64,000 nt of DNA. Origin: Methyloterricola oryzae (GTDB lineage: Bacteria; Pseudomonadota; Gammaproteobacteria; Methylococcales; Methylococcaceae). Within the stretch, counting starts at the first letter, position 1; each line of letters opens with the position of its first letter. Below the pieces are notes generated by a model. The model searched no databases. It was not told where the DNA came from and saw nothing but the letters and a program-made list of their open reading frames with translations. Positions 33,833 to 42,466 of the stretch are shown piece by piece. Position numbers and translations under genes: made by a program. The stretch covers positions 1-64,000 of the forward strand of contig NZ_JYNS01000015.1 in NCBI RefSeq assembly GCF_000934725.1, read 5' to 3'.

Positions 33833-34033
33833 ATGAACACCTTGACTGAAAAACTGAAGGGCTTCTGGAAGGAAGAGGAAGGTCTTGAAATGGTGGAGTA
33901 CGCCGTAACGGGTGGACTCATTCTCTTGGGCGCGGTCGCCGCGTTTCTCTTGGTGGGCGGTGACGTAAATCGGATTATTACAGCAGTACACACAGAGTTA
34001 GGTACCGTAGGAGGTGGCGCGGGCGGTGGCTAG
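33833..34033 (+). CDS. flp: Flp/Fap-type IVb major pilin
   Basis: 66-aa pilin. The class IVb prepilin signal has a charged leader (K-L-K-G-F-W-K-E-E-E), then Gly17 and L-E-M-V-E-Y, matching the G-x4-E-Y processing motif with conserved Glu and Tyr, followed by a hydrophobic segment (T-G-G-L-I-L-L-G-A-V-A-A-F-L-L-V). The Gly-rich tail G-G-G-A-G-G-G is typical. The ATG at 33833 is used; the longer in-frame upstream extension has no leader character. First gene of the tad locus; the peptidase at 34283 should process it. Confidence 0.9.
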   Translation: MNTLTEKLKGFWKEEEGLEMVEYAVTGGLILLGAVAAFLLVGGDVNRIITAVHTELGTVGGGAGGG

Positions 34034-34149
34034 TAATCAGCTATGTTGCTTGTAACATAAACGGCCAAAACTGATGCCTAATCAGCAATGGGCAAACGCT
34101 CATGGGCGACGAGAGTAGCGGGCAGTATCCGCTCCTCTCTCCCCAACAA

Positions 34150-34168
34150 GACCGCCGCGCAGGCGGTC
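34150..34168 (+). terminator. Hairpin between flp and the rest of the tad operon
   Basis: GACCGCC (34150-34156) and GGCGGTC (34162-34168) form a perfect 7-bp stem with a 5-nt loop in the 249-bp gap after flp. It lacks a T-run. Similar structures may give a separate abundant flp transcript by attenuation or 3'-end protection. A weaker stem TATGTT / AACATA lies at 34042-34059. Confidence 0.35.
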
Positions 34169-34282
34169 ACCCAAAACCCAATAACACGTTCCTGGCTTGG
34201 GCAGCGCCCAGGACCAGGCGGATGAACCTCCGGGCCGGGATGCCATATCAGCAGCCCGGATCTGTAGAGCCGAGATTCCGCC

Positions 34283-34894
34283 ATGACCTCCGTGGGCGAC
34301 GCGCCTCCAGCAGCCCTGACCGCCCTGCTGGCAATCCTGACCGAGCATCTGCAGACCCTCCTGGTGTGCCTGCTGGTCATCGCGGCGACCATCGTCGATT
34401 TTCTCACCCATCGCATCCCCAATGCCTTGTGCGTCAGCGGACTGGCTGCGGGACTGCTTCTGTTGTCCTTCCTGCATGGATGGGGCGGGTTGCTGAACAG
34501 CCTGGCGGGGTTCGCCACCGGGCTGTGCATCTTTCTGCCCCTCTACGCCATCGGCTGGATGGGGGCCGGGGATGTCAAGCTGATGGCCGCCACCGGCAGT
34601 CTACTAGGCTGGCCCGTCAGCCTGCTGGCGGTGGGCCTGAGCAGCGGGGTGGGCAGTCTCATCGCGCTCTGCCTGATCGGCCTGCGCGGCGGATTGGGGG
34701 CATACCTGGCGCGCTACTGGCTGATGTTCAAATGCCTGCTGCTCACGGGTCTCTGTTCCTACACCCCGCCCCGTCCGGCCAGCGCCGCAACGCTGCGGTT
34801 TCCCTATGCCATCGCCATCGCCCTGGGCACGCTCGGGGCACTGGCCTGGACCGGCGCCTTCACTCCCATTTTCAAGTGTCTTTGGGCGGGATGA
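34283..34894 (+). CDS. tadV: Prepilin peptidase TadV/CpaA
   Basis: 203-aa polytopic aspartic protease (A24A family) that cleaves Flp and TadE/F prepilins. Both catalytic aspartates are visible: Asp39 in I-V-D-F-L-T-H-R-I-P-N and Asp97 in G-A-G-D-V-K-L. It lacks the N-methylation domain, as CpaA-type enzymes do. Six or so TM segments. Followed 3 bp later by the AAA ATPase gene, so the two are coupled. Confidence 0.9.
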   Translation: MTSVGDAPPAALTALLAILTEHLQTLLVCLLVIAATIVDFLTHRIPNALCVSGLAAGLLLLSFLHGWGGLLNSLAGFATGLCIFLPLYAIGWMGAGDVKLMAATGSLLGWPVSLLAVGLSSGVGSLIALCLIGLRGGLGAYLARYWLMFKCLLLTGLCSYTPPRPASAATLRFPYAIAIALGTLGALAWTGAFTPIFKCLWAG

Positions 34895-34897
34895 ACC

Positions 34898-36223
34898 ATG
34901 AACGCCGTCGCCAACCTGCCAACGGGCGAATCAGCGCGCGGGCTCGCGCCGCGGCCCCGCAGCGTCGAGGAAACCGGCCTCGGCCGTGATTTCCTATGCG
35001 ACCTGCTAGCCAAGCATCTCTACTGGGGCGGCGTGTTGGACCAACAGCAACTGGTGCAGCGACTCGCCCTGGCCTGGCCGGTGCTGGAGACCCTGCTGCA
35101 GTTCATGCGTGGCAACGGCGTCATCGAGGTGCGCTCCCCCCGGGAAGGCTCGGGCCTGTTGCGCTATGCCCTGACCGAGCGAGGACGCAACCAGGCCCTG
35201 GATGCCCTGCTGAAGAGCGGCTACAGCGGCCGGGCGCCGGTCCCGCTGCCATTATATCAACGCGTCGTCGAGGCGCAGTCGGTGCACCGGCAGCGGGTCG
35301 GCCGCGCCGACATCGTCAGGGTGTTCAACGGGATGGTGATACGCCCCTCGGTGCTGGAACAACTGGGCCCCGCCATGCATTCAGGGCGGCCGATCTTCGT
35401 CTACGGCCCGCCCGGCACTGGCAAGACCTATATCAGCCTGCACCTGGCGCGCCTGCTGGCGGGAACTGTGCTGATCCCCCAATCCCTGGCGGTGGGGGAT
35501 TACGTAGTGCAGTTCTTCGATCCCTCGCTGCACCACCCTGTCGCGGATAAGGCCGATCCGGCCCAGCTTCTGCTGGATGCGAGCCATGACCAGCGTTTCC
35601 TGGAGTGCCAGCGCCCCGTGGTGGTCACCGGCGGAGAGCTGACCCTGGACATGCTGGAACTGTCGCACGACCCAATGACGAAGCAGTATTTCGCGCCCTT
35701 GCAGCTCAAGGCCAATAACGGCATCTACATGGTGGACGACCTAGGCCGGCAGCGGGTGGACAGCAAGGACCTGCTGAACCGCTGGATCGTGCCCCTGGAG
35801 CAGAAGCTGGACTACCTCACCGTGGGCAGCGGCACCCGCTTCCCGGTGCCCTTCGATGTGGTGCTGATTTTCTCCACCAACCTGAATCCGCTGGAACTGG
35901 CGGATGAAGCCTTCCTGCGGCGGCTGGGCTACAAGGTGCGGTTCGACACCCTGACGGTGGAGGAATTTGGAGCCATCTGGCGGCAGGTTTGCGATTCGCA
36001 GGGGATCGAATTTGACTCGGCGGCGCTGAGCCATGTGCTCAGCCTGTATTTGCGGGAGCGGAGACCGCTGCTGCCCTGCCAGCCCCGAGACCTGATCGGC
36101 CTGGCGCTGGATCAGTGCCGCTACGAGGGGTTGCCCAACCAGGTTACGGCGGAACGGACGGAGCGGGCCTGGAACAGTTATTTCGTGCGGCCGGCGTGGA
36201 ACAGCACTACCGGGAGTGCGTGA
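34898..36223 (+). CDS. AAA+ ATPase with N-terminal winged-helix-like domain inside tad locus
   Basis: 441-aa cytoplasmic ATPase. Residues about 25-110 look like a winged helix (L-V-Q-R-L-A-L-A-W-P-V-L-E-T-L-L-Q-F-M then R-Y-A-L-T-E-R-G). The AAA+ core begins near 150: Walker A G-P-P-G-T-G-K-T at 170-177, Walker B-like Y-M-V-D-D-L, sensor 1 I-F-S-T-N-L-N-P and an arginine-rich E-A-F-L-R-R-L-G-Y-K-V finger. This is not TadA (secretion ATPase) or TadZ. It is MoxR/AAA-like and not part of the standard tad set. It may remodel or regulate the assembly complex. Function not known. Confidence 0.78.
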   Translation: MNAVANLPTGESARGLAPRPRSVEETGLGRDFLCDLLAKHLYWGGVLDQQQLVQRLALAWPVLETLLQFMRGNGVIEVRSPREGSGLLRYALTERGRNQALDALLKSGYSGRAPVPLPLYQRVVEAQSVHRQRVGRADIVRVFNGMVIRPSVLEQLGPAMHSGRPIFVYGPPGTGKTYISLHLARLLAGTVLIPQSLAVGDYVVQFFDPSLHHPVADKADPAQLLLDASHDQRFLECQRPVVVTGGELTLDMLELSHDPMTKQYFAPLQLKANNGIYMVDDLGRQRVDSKDLLNRWIVPLEQKLDYLTVGSGTRFPVPFDVVLIFSTNLNPLELADEAFLRRLGYKVRFDTLTVEEFGAIWRQVCDSQGIEFDSAALSHVLSLYLRERRPLLPCQPRDLIGLALDQCRYEGLPNQVTAERTERAWNSYFVRPAWNSTTGSA

Positions 36224-36253
36224 GCCCGGAATCTTAGAGACAAGGGGACACCC

Positions 36254-37066
36254 ATGTTCACTGGCAGAACTTTCATTCTTTTCCTGGGCGCGCTGATCCT
36301 GGCGTTCGCTGCGGTCTTCATTGCCCAGCGCTGGGTAACCTCCCTGTCGGGCGGTCCCGTGATGAAGTTGCAGTATGGCAAGGTGCTGGTCGCGGCGCAG
36401 GACATCCCGCAGTGGCAGAAGGTTGAGCCGTCGCAGGTCAGGGAAGTGGAATGGCCCAAGGACGCCATCACCTCGGACATGTTCACGGAAAAGGCCCAGG
36501 TGCTCGGCAAGATCGCCATTGACACCGTGTTTGCCGACGAACCGCTGAATGCCCGGCGTGTGCTCGACCCCAAGGGCGGCAACGTGTTTTCCCTGCGTAT
36601 TCCAGAATACATGCGCGCCTTCACGGTGCGGGTGAACGACGTCAGCGGTGTGGGCGGCTTTCTGCTGCCAGACAATCATGTGGACATCCTGGCTTCGAGG
36701 AAGAGCGGAAGCGGCCAGGGCCCGACCCAGGCGGAAACCATCGTGCAGGATATCAAGGTGCTGGCCGTGGATCAGGAAGCCACCAGCGACAAGAACAAGC
36801 CCATCGTGGTGCGCTCGGTCACCCTGCAGATGACGCCGCAACAGGCGGAAGCCGTGTTCAAGGCCGAGGAAGAGGGCTCCATTCAGCTTGCCCTGCGCAA
36901 CCCGGCTGATGCCGCGGTCGTGGAGAAGACCCAACCCGGACCCTTCGCGGCACACGCACCCGAGCCCGCGCCGAGGCCCATGGCTTCCGTCGGCAGAAGC
37001 GTGACGATCATTCGGGGCACGTTAGCCAGCAAGGTGAGGTGCAACCCTCACGAATGTTCCGAATAG
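36254..37066 (+). CDS. cpaB: Flp pilus assembly protein RcpC/CpaB
   Basis: 270-aa protein with an N-terminal TM anchor (about 5-25) and a periplasmic SAF/antifreeze-like domain (about 40-105: V-L-V-A-A-Q-D-I-P...E-V-E-W-P-K-D-A-I) followed by the RcpC region (V-D-I-L-A, R-S-V-T-L-Q-M-T-P-Q-Q-A-E). It is thought to stabilise or gate the secretin. Length is normal. It precedes the secretin gene, as in other tad loci. Confidence 0.9.
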   Translation: MFTGRTFILFLGALILAFAAVFIAQRWVTSLSGGPVMKLQYGKVLVAAQDIPQWQKVEPSQVREVEWPKDAITSDMFTEKAQVLGKIAIDTVFADEPLNARRVLDPKGGNVFSLRIPEYMRAFTVRVNDVSGVGGFLLPDNHVDILASRKSGSGQGPTQAETIVQDIKVLAVDQEATSDKNKPIVVRSVTLQMTPQQAEAVFKAEEEGSIQLALRNPADAAVVEKTQPGPFAAHAPEPAPRPMASVGRSVTIIRGTLASKVRCNPHECSE

Positions 37067-37115
37067 CCGCGTGAATAAGCCAAAAAAGCAAAAAGAATAG
37101 GACGGGAGTTAGCCC

Positions 37116-38681
37116 ATGAATACGCCCACCAAACTGATCGCCCGGATGCGCCGGCACGGCCGCTCCGTCGTCGTCGCGCTGTCCGTCTGGGCGGCCCTGG
37201 CGTTCGTCCCTTCGTGCCTCAGGGCGTCCGACGACTTTAACGTCACCGTGAACAAGGCCGGCTTCGTTCATCTGTCCGCGGCCACCACCCGCATCACCGT
37301 AGGGAACCCGGAAGTGGCCGACGTCCGCCTGCTCGATCCCACCCATCTGTATGTGTTGGGACGCCGGCTCGGCAATACCAATGTGGTGCTGTGCAGCCAG
37401 GCCAGTTGTTACCGCACCATCGAGGTGGAGGTAACGCATGATCTGGACGGGCTGAAGGCCAAGCTGCACGAACTGTTCCCCAACGAGCATCCCAAGGTGC
37501 TGTCCTCCCAAGGCGCGATCGTGCTGTCGGGACAGGTCTCCAGCCTGCAAAAAATGGATGCGATCATCAAGATCGCCAACACCTTCGCGCCACGCGGCGA
37601 GCAACAGCCCTCCGAATACCGGACCGGCAACCAGACCATCACCAATATCGGCGAGAACGCCGCAGCGGGAGGTGGACGCCAGCCCGGGTCTTCGTCTGCG
37701 GCGCCGCAGGGCCAGGAAACTGGCGTCATCAATCTCATGCAGGTGGGCGGTCCACAACAAGTGATGCTGGGCGTAACCGTGGCGGAAATCAACCGACGCC
37801 TGGCCCGCAACCTGAAGGTAGACTTCTCGGCCGTGGGCGCGAGCGGCGACTTCAGCAGCGGGACCATCAGCGGCAATGCTGCAGTCAGCGCCCTGACCCA
37901 GGCATTGGCCGTGGGAGCCAGCGCCATCAATCCCTACGGCATGTTCTTCCGCTTCATCGGCCACGATGTGGCGGTCAAGACTGTGATCAACGCCGCCAAG
38001 GAGAACGGACTGGCCAAGATCCTGGCCGAGCCGAACCTGACGGTGATTTCCGGGCAGGATGCGGATTTCCTTTCCGGGGGCGAGTTCCCGGTGCCGGTTC
38101 CGCAGAACATCGGCGTGGGCGGTGCGGGCACCGTCACCGTTCAGTTCAAACCCTTCGGCGTCATGCTCAAGTTTCTGCCGGTAGTGCTGGATACCGGCAG
38201 GATAAGCATGAAGCTGAACATCGACGTCAGCGAGTTGTCCGCCGACAACGCGGTCGTACTGCCCGTCGGCAACAGCAACGAAAGCTTCGTCATTCCCTCC
38301 CTGACCAAGCGCAGCGCCAATTCCTCGCTGGAATTGGACGATGGCCAGACCCTGGGGATTGCCGGCCTGATCAGCGACAGCATGCGCGAGAGCATTTCCA
38401 AGTTCCCGGGTCTCGGCGACATCCCCATCCTGGGGCAGTTGTTCACCAGCCAGAAGTTCCTCAAGAGCGAGACGGAACTGGTGATCTTCGTCACCCCCCA
38501 TTTGGTCAAGCCCGTATCGCCGGACAAGATCGCCCTGCCCACGGACAAGTACGTCGAACCCAGCGATATGGAGTATTACCTGATGGGCCGGACCGAGGCC
38601 CGTCAGGCGCCGGCGCGGAGCGGTGGACCGGGACAGGTCTATAGCGGCGGCCTGCGTGGCCATTTCGGACAGCAACCCTGA
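37116..38681 (+). CDS. cpaC: Tad secretin RcpA/CpaC
   Basis: 521-aa outer-membrane secretin. The signal peptide is unusually Arg-rich at the N-terminus and ends near C-L-R-A-S. The pilus N0-like domain (F-V-H-L-S-A-A-T-T-R-I-T-V-G-N-P-E-V-A-D-V, in segments) and a BON-type domain (around residues 105-150) precede the secretin core, with V-P-V-P-Q-N and the C-terminal E-L-V-I-F-V-T-P-H-L-V signature. It forms the ring through which Flp fibres exit. Operon position between cpaB and a small lipoprotein is standard. Confidence 0.92.
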   Translation: MNTPTKLIARMRRHGRSVVVALSVWAALAFVPSCLRASDDFNVTVNKAGFVHLSAATTRITVGNPEVADVRLLDPTHLYVLGRRLGNTNVVLCSQASCYRTIEVEVTHDLDGLKAKLHELFPNEHPKVLSSQGAIVLSGQVSSLQKMDAIIKIANTFAPRGEQQPSEYRTGNQTITNIGENAAAGGGRQPGSSSAAPQGQETGVINLMQVGGPQQVMLGVTVAEINRRLARNLKVDFSAVGASGDFSSGTISGNAAVSALTQALAVGASAINPYGMFFRFIGHDVAVKTVINAAKENGLAKILAEPNLTVISGQDADFLSGGEFPVPVPQNIGVGGAGTVTVQFKPFGVMLKFLPVVLDTGRISMKLNIDVSELSADNAVVLPVGNSNESFVIPSLTKRSANSSLELDDGQTLGIAGLISDSMRESISKFPGLGDIPILGQLFTSQKFLKSETELVIFVTPHLVKPVSPDKIALPTDKYVEPSDMEYYLMGRTEARQAPARSGGPGQVYSGGLRGHFGQQP

Positions 38682-38696
38682 CAGGAGCGGGCAGCC

Positions 38697-39026
38697 ATGA
38701 AACAAACGACACGGCAAGGGGCGGCGAAACTGGCCCTGGCGATCGGCCTTCTGAGCTTGCAGGCCTGCGCCGAGTGGAGCGCCACCCCGGCGCGCACCGA
38801 GGCCAGTTACGGCGACTCGGTGCGCAATATGGTCAACAACCAGACCTACAACCCGGCCAAGGCTCAGCACCCGGAGGCGCTGGCGCCCGACGGCATTGAA
38901 GCCAACAAGGCCGACGCGATCCTGGGCAAGGCGTATCGCGGCGACATCGGCAAGCCCGAGTCGGTGCGCGAGCACACGGTGCTGGGCACGCCCGGACGAT
39001 CCAGCAGCGGATCTTCGGGGCGCTAG
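38697..39026 (+). CDS. Small lipoprotein in the CpaD position
   Basis: 109-aa lipoprotein with lipobox L-Q-A-C at about residues 20-23. The mature part is hydrophilic (V-R-N-M-V-N-N-Q-T-Y-N-P) and ends in a Ser/Gly-rich tail. The Q-T-Y-N-P and N-K-A-D-A-I-L-G-K-A-Y-R-G segments recall Tad pilus lipoproteins (RcpB/CpaD family), but the protein is about half their size. It probably acts as the secretin's pilotin-like partner. Confidence 0.7.
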   Translation: MKQTTRQGAAKLALAIGLLSLQACAEWSATPARTEASYGDSVRNMVNNQTYNPAKAQHPEALAPDGIEANKADAILGKAYRGDIGKPESVREHTVLGTPGRSSSGSSGR

Positions 39027-39056
39027 GGCACCGCCGCGGCATGGGAGATCGCAAAC

Positions 39057-40271
39057 ATGATGAACCAAGGTGGTTCCACCCTCAGGGCCGGCCAGGACCG
39101 GAACCGAAGGGCATGTAAGTCGTCCGGGATATCGCCCGGTCCGTTCCGGACCCGTGAATTGCAGCGCGGCGCCATCCTCCCGCTGTTCGCCATCGGGGTG
39201 ATCGCCCTGATCGCCATGGCGGGCCTGGCCCTGGACATGGGGCACGCGTACCTCAACCGAACCCGGCTGCAGAATGCGGTGGATGCCGCTGCCCTCAGCG
39301 GAGCCAAGACCCTGGACGAGACGAATGACACCAGCTTGGCAACTGCCGCCGCACGGTCCGCGTTTTCCATGAATGCCGCTGCCAGCGGCAACTCCGAGCT
39401 AAGCAATATCGCTGGCGACGCCGTGATCGTGGAGTTTTCGGAAACGCTGAGTCCCTTCGCTCCAGGCGGCGCAAGTCCGAATTTCGTTCGCGTAGGAGTT
39501 GCAAACTTCTCCCGCCCCGCCTGGTTGATCCAGGTGATCGGCGTGCATACCGTTGACGTCAGTGCCCGTGCCGTGGCCGGGCCCAGCCCGGTGCTGCCCT
39601 GTCCGACAAATGTCGTGCCTCTGCTGGCCTGCGGTGATCCAACAAAGAACACACCGCCGACCATGGTATTCGGCTATCCGGTAGACCCCGATGCGCCTGT
39701 GGTTTCGCCCTTGATAAAGGATTCTTCCAAGACGCAGGTAACGCCCGGCAATTTCCAATTGCTGGAACTGGGCTGCTCCGGCGCCGCCTGCCTGCGGGAC
39801 AATCTTGCCGGCGGCTATCAGAGTCCCTTGTGCGTGGGCGACACCACCAACGTGGATACCAAGACAGGCAACACCGTAGGCCCTGTTCACGATGGCATCG
39901 CGGCCCGGATCGCTTCGGACGTGATTACCACGACCCCCCTGAGTTACGCGGCATACAAGACCACGTTGTCCCAGCAGGGAACTTGGGACAACCCGGCCGG
40001 CATCCAGAATCCCCACCCACGAATCATGACGGTGCCTTTTGTGGATTGCACCGGCCTCGATTCGGGCAAGAACAAGAATGTCCCAATACTCGGCTACGGC
40101 TGCTTTTTCCTGAACGATCAGCCCACGCATAAGGGAAACACACAGACGATCAACAGCGAACTGCTCTACGAATGCATCAATCAGAGCGGCGGTATGGGCA
40201 CTTCCACCGGACTCGGGCCGGGGCCCCACACCATCATCCTGTACAAGGATTTTGGAGCGGCCGACTCATGA
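39057..40271 (+). CDS. TadG-like Flp pilus assembly protein
   Basis: 404 aa. A TadE/TadG-type N-terminal TM motif lies at about residues 36-80 (R-G-A-I-L-P-L-F-A-I-G-V-I-A-L then D-M-G-H-A-Y-L-N-R-T-R-L-Q-N-A-V-D-A-A-A, in segments), followed by a long periplasmic domain with several Cys pairs (C-S-G-A-A-C, F-V-D-C, Y-G-C-F-F, Y-E-C-I). Comparable to TadG but shorter and without an evident vWA MIDAS. Stop overlaps the next gene's ATG by 4 bp. Confidence 0.82.
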   Translation: MMNQGGSTLRAGQDRNRRACKSSGISPGPFRTRELQRGAILPLFAIGVIALIAMAGLALDMGHAYLNRTRLQNAVDAAALSGAKTLDETNDTSLATAAARSAFSMNAAASGNSELSNIAGDAVIVEFSETLSPFAPGGASPNFVRVGVANFSRPAWLIQVIGVHTVDVSARAVAGPSPVLPCPTNVVPLLACGDPTKNTPPTMVFGYPVDPDAPVVSPLIKDSSKTQVTPGNFQLLELGCSGAACLRDNLAGGYQSPLCVGDTTNVDTKTGNTVGPVHDGIAARIASDVITTTPLSYAAYKTTLSQQGTWDNPAGIQNPHPRIMTVPFVDCTGLDSGKNKNVPILGYGCFFLNDQPTHKGNTQTINSELLYECINQSGGMGTSTGLGPGPHTIILYKDFGAADS

Positions 40272-40720
40272 AACCGCGACGAGACTTTGAAATGGGTTTG
40301 CGGCAACGCGGGATTGCTCTCGTGGAATTCGTGATCGTCGCGCCGATCCTGCTGCTCCTGATGCTCGGTGTGACGGAGATGGGACGCGCGCTGTACCAGT
40401 ACAACACCTTGTCCAAGGCGGTTCGCGACGGCGCAAGATTTTATTCCGCAAACGTGTTCGTGGACGGCGGAGCGGCCGGCAAGTCGGTCAGTCTGGTGCG
40501 TTTCGGGAACACTCTGGCGAGCGGCCCGCCCATCTTGCCAGGTCCCCTGCCCACCGTTTCCGCGAGCCTGGATGGCACCGGAAACTGGGTCACTGTCACC
40601 GCGAGTTACACGTTCCAGTTTCTGCCGGGTAACCCACTCAGCGGCATCATGAGCTTTTTCGGTGGGAGCGGTCCCAAGGCCCTGAGCTTCACCGCCACCA
40701 CGACCATGAGGGCGATATGA
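40268..40720 (+). CDS. tadE: TadE-like pseudopilin
   Basis: 150-aa minor pseudopilin. The class IVb-like N-terminus R-Q-R-G-I-A-L-V-E-F-V-I-V-A-P-I-L-L-L-L (in parts) has Glu near +5 from Gly, then E-M-G-R-A-L-Y-Q-Y-N-T-L-S-K-A. Start ATG 40268 lies in the 4-bp overlap with the gene before. Processed by TadV and required for pilus assembly in model systems. Confidence 0.88.
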   Translation: MKPRRDFEMGLRQRGIALVEFVIVAPILLLLMLGVTEMGRALYQYNTLSKAVRDGARFYSANVFVDGGAAGKSVSLVRFGNTLASGPPILPGPLPTVSASLDGTGNWVTVTASYTFQFLPGNPLSGIMSFFGGSGPKALSFTATTTMRAI

Positions 40721-41184
40721 AACGCCAACGGGGTCTGCACACCGTGGAATTCGCGCTGGTGGGGGGATTGTTCTTCGTCCTGCTGTTCGGCGCGATCGAG
40801 TTCGGCCGGGCCCTATTCGTCTGGAACACACTGTCGGAAGCGACACGGCGGGGGGCCAGGCTCGCGGCCGTGTGTCCGCTTAATCACCCTTCGATCGCCA
40901 ATGTCACGGTGTTCAACGCGCCGGCCAGTTCGGGCGACAGCGCGCTCCTGCATGGACTGGATACCGGCAACGTGGTGACGGAATACCTGGACGAGGGCGG
41001 CGCGGTGACTGGAGTTCCCGACGACATTCGCTTTGTGCGGGTTCGGATCACGGGGTATCGGCATCTCCTCCTGATCCCGTATTTCAATCTGACACTCAAT
41101 GCACCGGAATTCGCCACGACCTTGCCTCGCGAGAGCCTGGGCGCGGTTCCCGATGCCGGTGGGGGTTCCAGCCAGTGCCCTTGA
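40717..41184 (+). CDS. tadF: TadF/TadE-like pseudopilin
   Basis: 155-aa second pseudopilin with R-G-L-H-T-V-E-F-A-L-V-G-G-L-F-F-V-L-L-F-G (in parts) and E-F-G-R-A-L-F-V-W-N-T-L-S-E-A-T-R-R-G-A-R. Overlaps tadE by 4 bp (ATGA). Which of the two is TadE or TadF cannot be settled here. Confidence 0.85.
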   Translation: MKRQRGLHTVEFALVGGLFFVLLFGAIEFGRALFVWNTLSEATRRGARLAAVCPLNHPSIANVTVFNAPASSGDSALLHGLDTGNVVTEYLDEGGAVTGVPDDIRFVRVRITGYRHLLLIPYFNLTLNAPEFATTLPRESLGAVPDAGGGSSQCP

Positions 41185-41266
41185 AGATTGGGCGGGTCCG
41201 GCGCCATCGAGCCCCCAGTGCGTGGTGGCACTTTGGATAAACAATTGGTCAGCGGCGGTCATCGCA

Positions 41267-42463
41267 ATGCGTACGACGATCAACATCCTGCTTTCGGGGC
41301 ACGACGAAACCGATATGGAGATTCTCCATCGGTCGGTCCAGCCGTTACCCCAGGTGAAGGTCCGCGTCAGGGCCACGGATGGCAATGTCTCCGAGCTATT
41401 CTCGGACCCCACCTTCAGGCCGGATATCCTGGTGCATCTCCTCGGCCCCGCGCCGGAGCGGGAGTTGGAATGCCTTTCCAGGCTTAACGCTCCTTCCCGT
41501 CCCGCCATGCTGGTCATCTACAACGGGGGCGCAGCCAGTTCGCAGCTCATGCGCCTGGCCATGCAGGCTGGAGCCCGCGATTTCGTCCTGGGGCCGCAGT
41601 TTCTGGATGACGCGCTGGCGGCGATCCGCAAGATCCTCAAAGAGGAACTGGCGCGCCAGCAGGGCGGGGAGCAGGCGGTGACGGCCGTGGTAAACGCCAA
41701 GGGCGGTGCCGGCGCTTCCACCATCGCGAGCGGCATTGCCCATGCCCTGTCCACGTCCCACGATTCCCATACCCTGCTGCTGGACCTGGATTTTCAGTTC
41801 GGGTCGCAGTGCCTGCGTCTGGACCTCTCTCCGGAACAGGGCTTGATGGAAGCTCTGGCCGCGGTCGACTCCCTGGACGAGATCGCGCTGACCGGTTATG
41901 TGGCGCAGCATGCCAGCGGCCTGCATCTCCTTACCTGCCTGAGTTCGCAGGTGGTGTTGCCGGGGGAGGTCAGCGAGGCCCGGCTGGCCCGGCTCCTGGA
42001 CCTGGCCGTAGGCAGCTATTCCCACGTGGTGGTGGATCAGCCGCGGCTGATCGACCCCATCTTCAGCCTGGTGCTCGAACGGGCCGAGCACATCATCGTG
42101 GTCCTGCAACAGGATTTGACCAGTCTGCGCGACGCCCAACGTCTGCTTAAGATCATGACGAACGATCTTGGGACCCCGGAAACTCGGATCAAACCCGTTA
42201 TAAACCGCTACTCGCGCAACAATCCGATCAGCGCGGAGGACATGCGGCAGGCCCTGGGAGTGGATGACCTCTTCCTGGTGGCGAACGATTTTGCCAATTT
42301 CCAGAAAGCGGCCAACCTCGGCGTCCCGCTTGCCGAGTACGCGCCCCATTCGGCGGCCACCCTGTCCATTCAGAAAATTGCCTTGGCGCTTGCAGGCAAC
42401 CAGGTCGCACCCCGACAGGGGGCTGTGCGGCGATTCCTGTCCAGATTCCTGTCCGGAGATTGA
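41267..42463 (+). CDS. tadZ: TadZ/CpaE localisation ATPase
   Basis: 398-aa ParA/MinD-superfamily protein that positions the Tad machine at the pole. Residues 1-125 form an atypical receiver-like domain. The deviant Walker A reads K-G-G-A-G-A-S-T (145-152): the signature Lys145 is present, but the usual P-loop Lys is replaced by Ala, as in many TadZ proteins that bind but hydrolyse ATP poorly. The frame is open back to 41099, overlapping tadF, but the receiver domain begins at ATG 41267. Ends 3 bp before tadA. Confidence 0.9.
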   Translation: MRTTINILLSGHDETDMEILHRSVQPLPQVKVRVRATDGNVSELFSDPTFRPDILVHLLGPAPERELECLSRLNAPSRPAMLVIYNGGAASSQLMRLAMQAGARDFVLGPQFLDDALAAIRKILKEELARQQGGEQAVTAVVNAKGGAGASTIASGIAHALSTSHDSHTLLLDLDFQFGSQCLRLDLSPEQGLMEALAAVDSLDEIALTGYVAQHASGLHLLTCLSSQVVLPGEVSEARLARLLDLAVGSYSHVVVDQPRLIDPIFSLVLERAEHIIVVLQQDLTSLRDAQRLLKIMTNDLGTPETRIKPVINRYSRNNPISAEDMRQALGVDDLFLVANDFANFQKAANLGVPLAEYAPHSAATLSIQKIALALAGNQVAPRQGAVRRFLSRFLSGD

Positions 42464-42466
42464 GCT

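Noticed and set aside
37008..39245. Long minus-strand open frame (about 745 codons) opposite the secretin and TadG-like genes
   Set aside because: It is a mirror of GC-rich codon use on the plus strand; the translation is repetitive in His/Gly/Gln and matches no family, while the plus-strand genes are clear.
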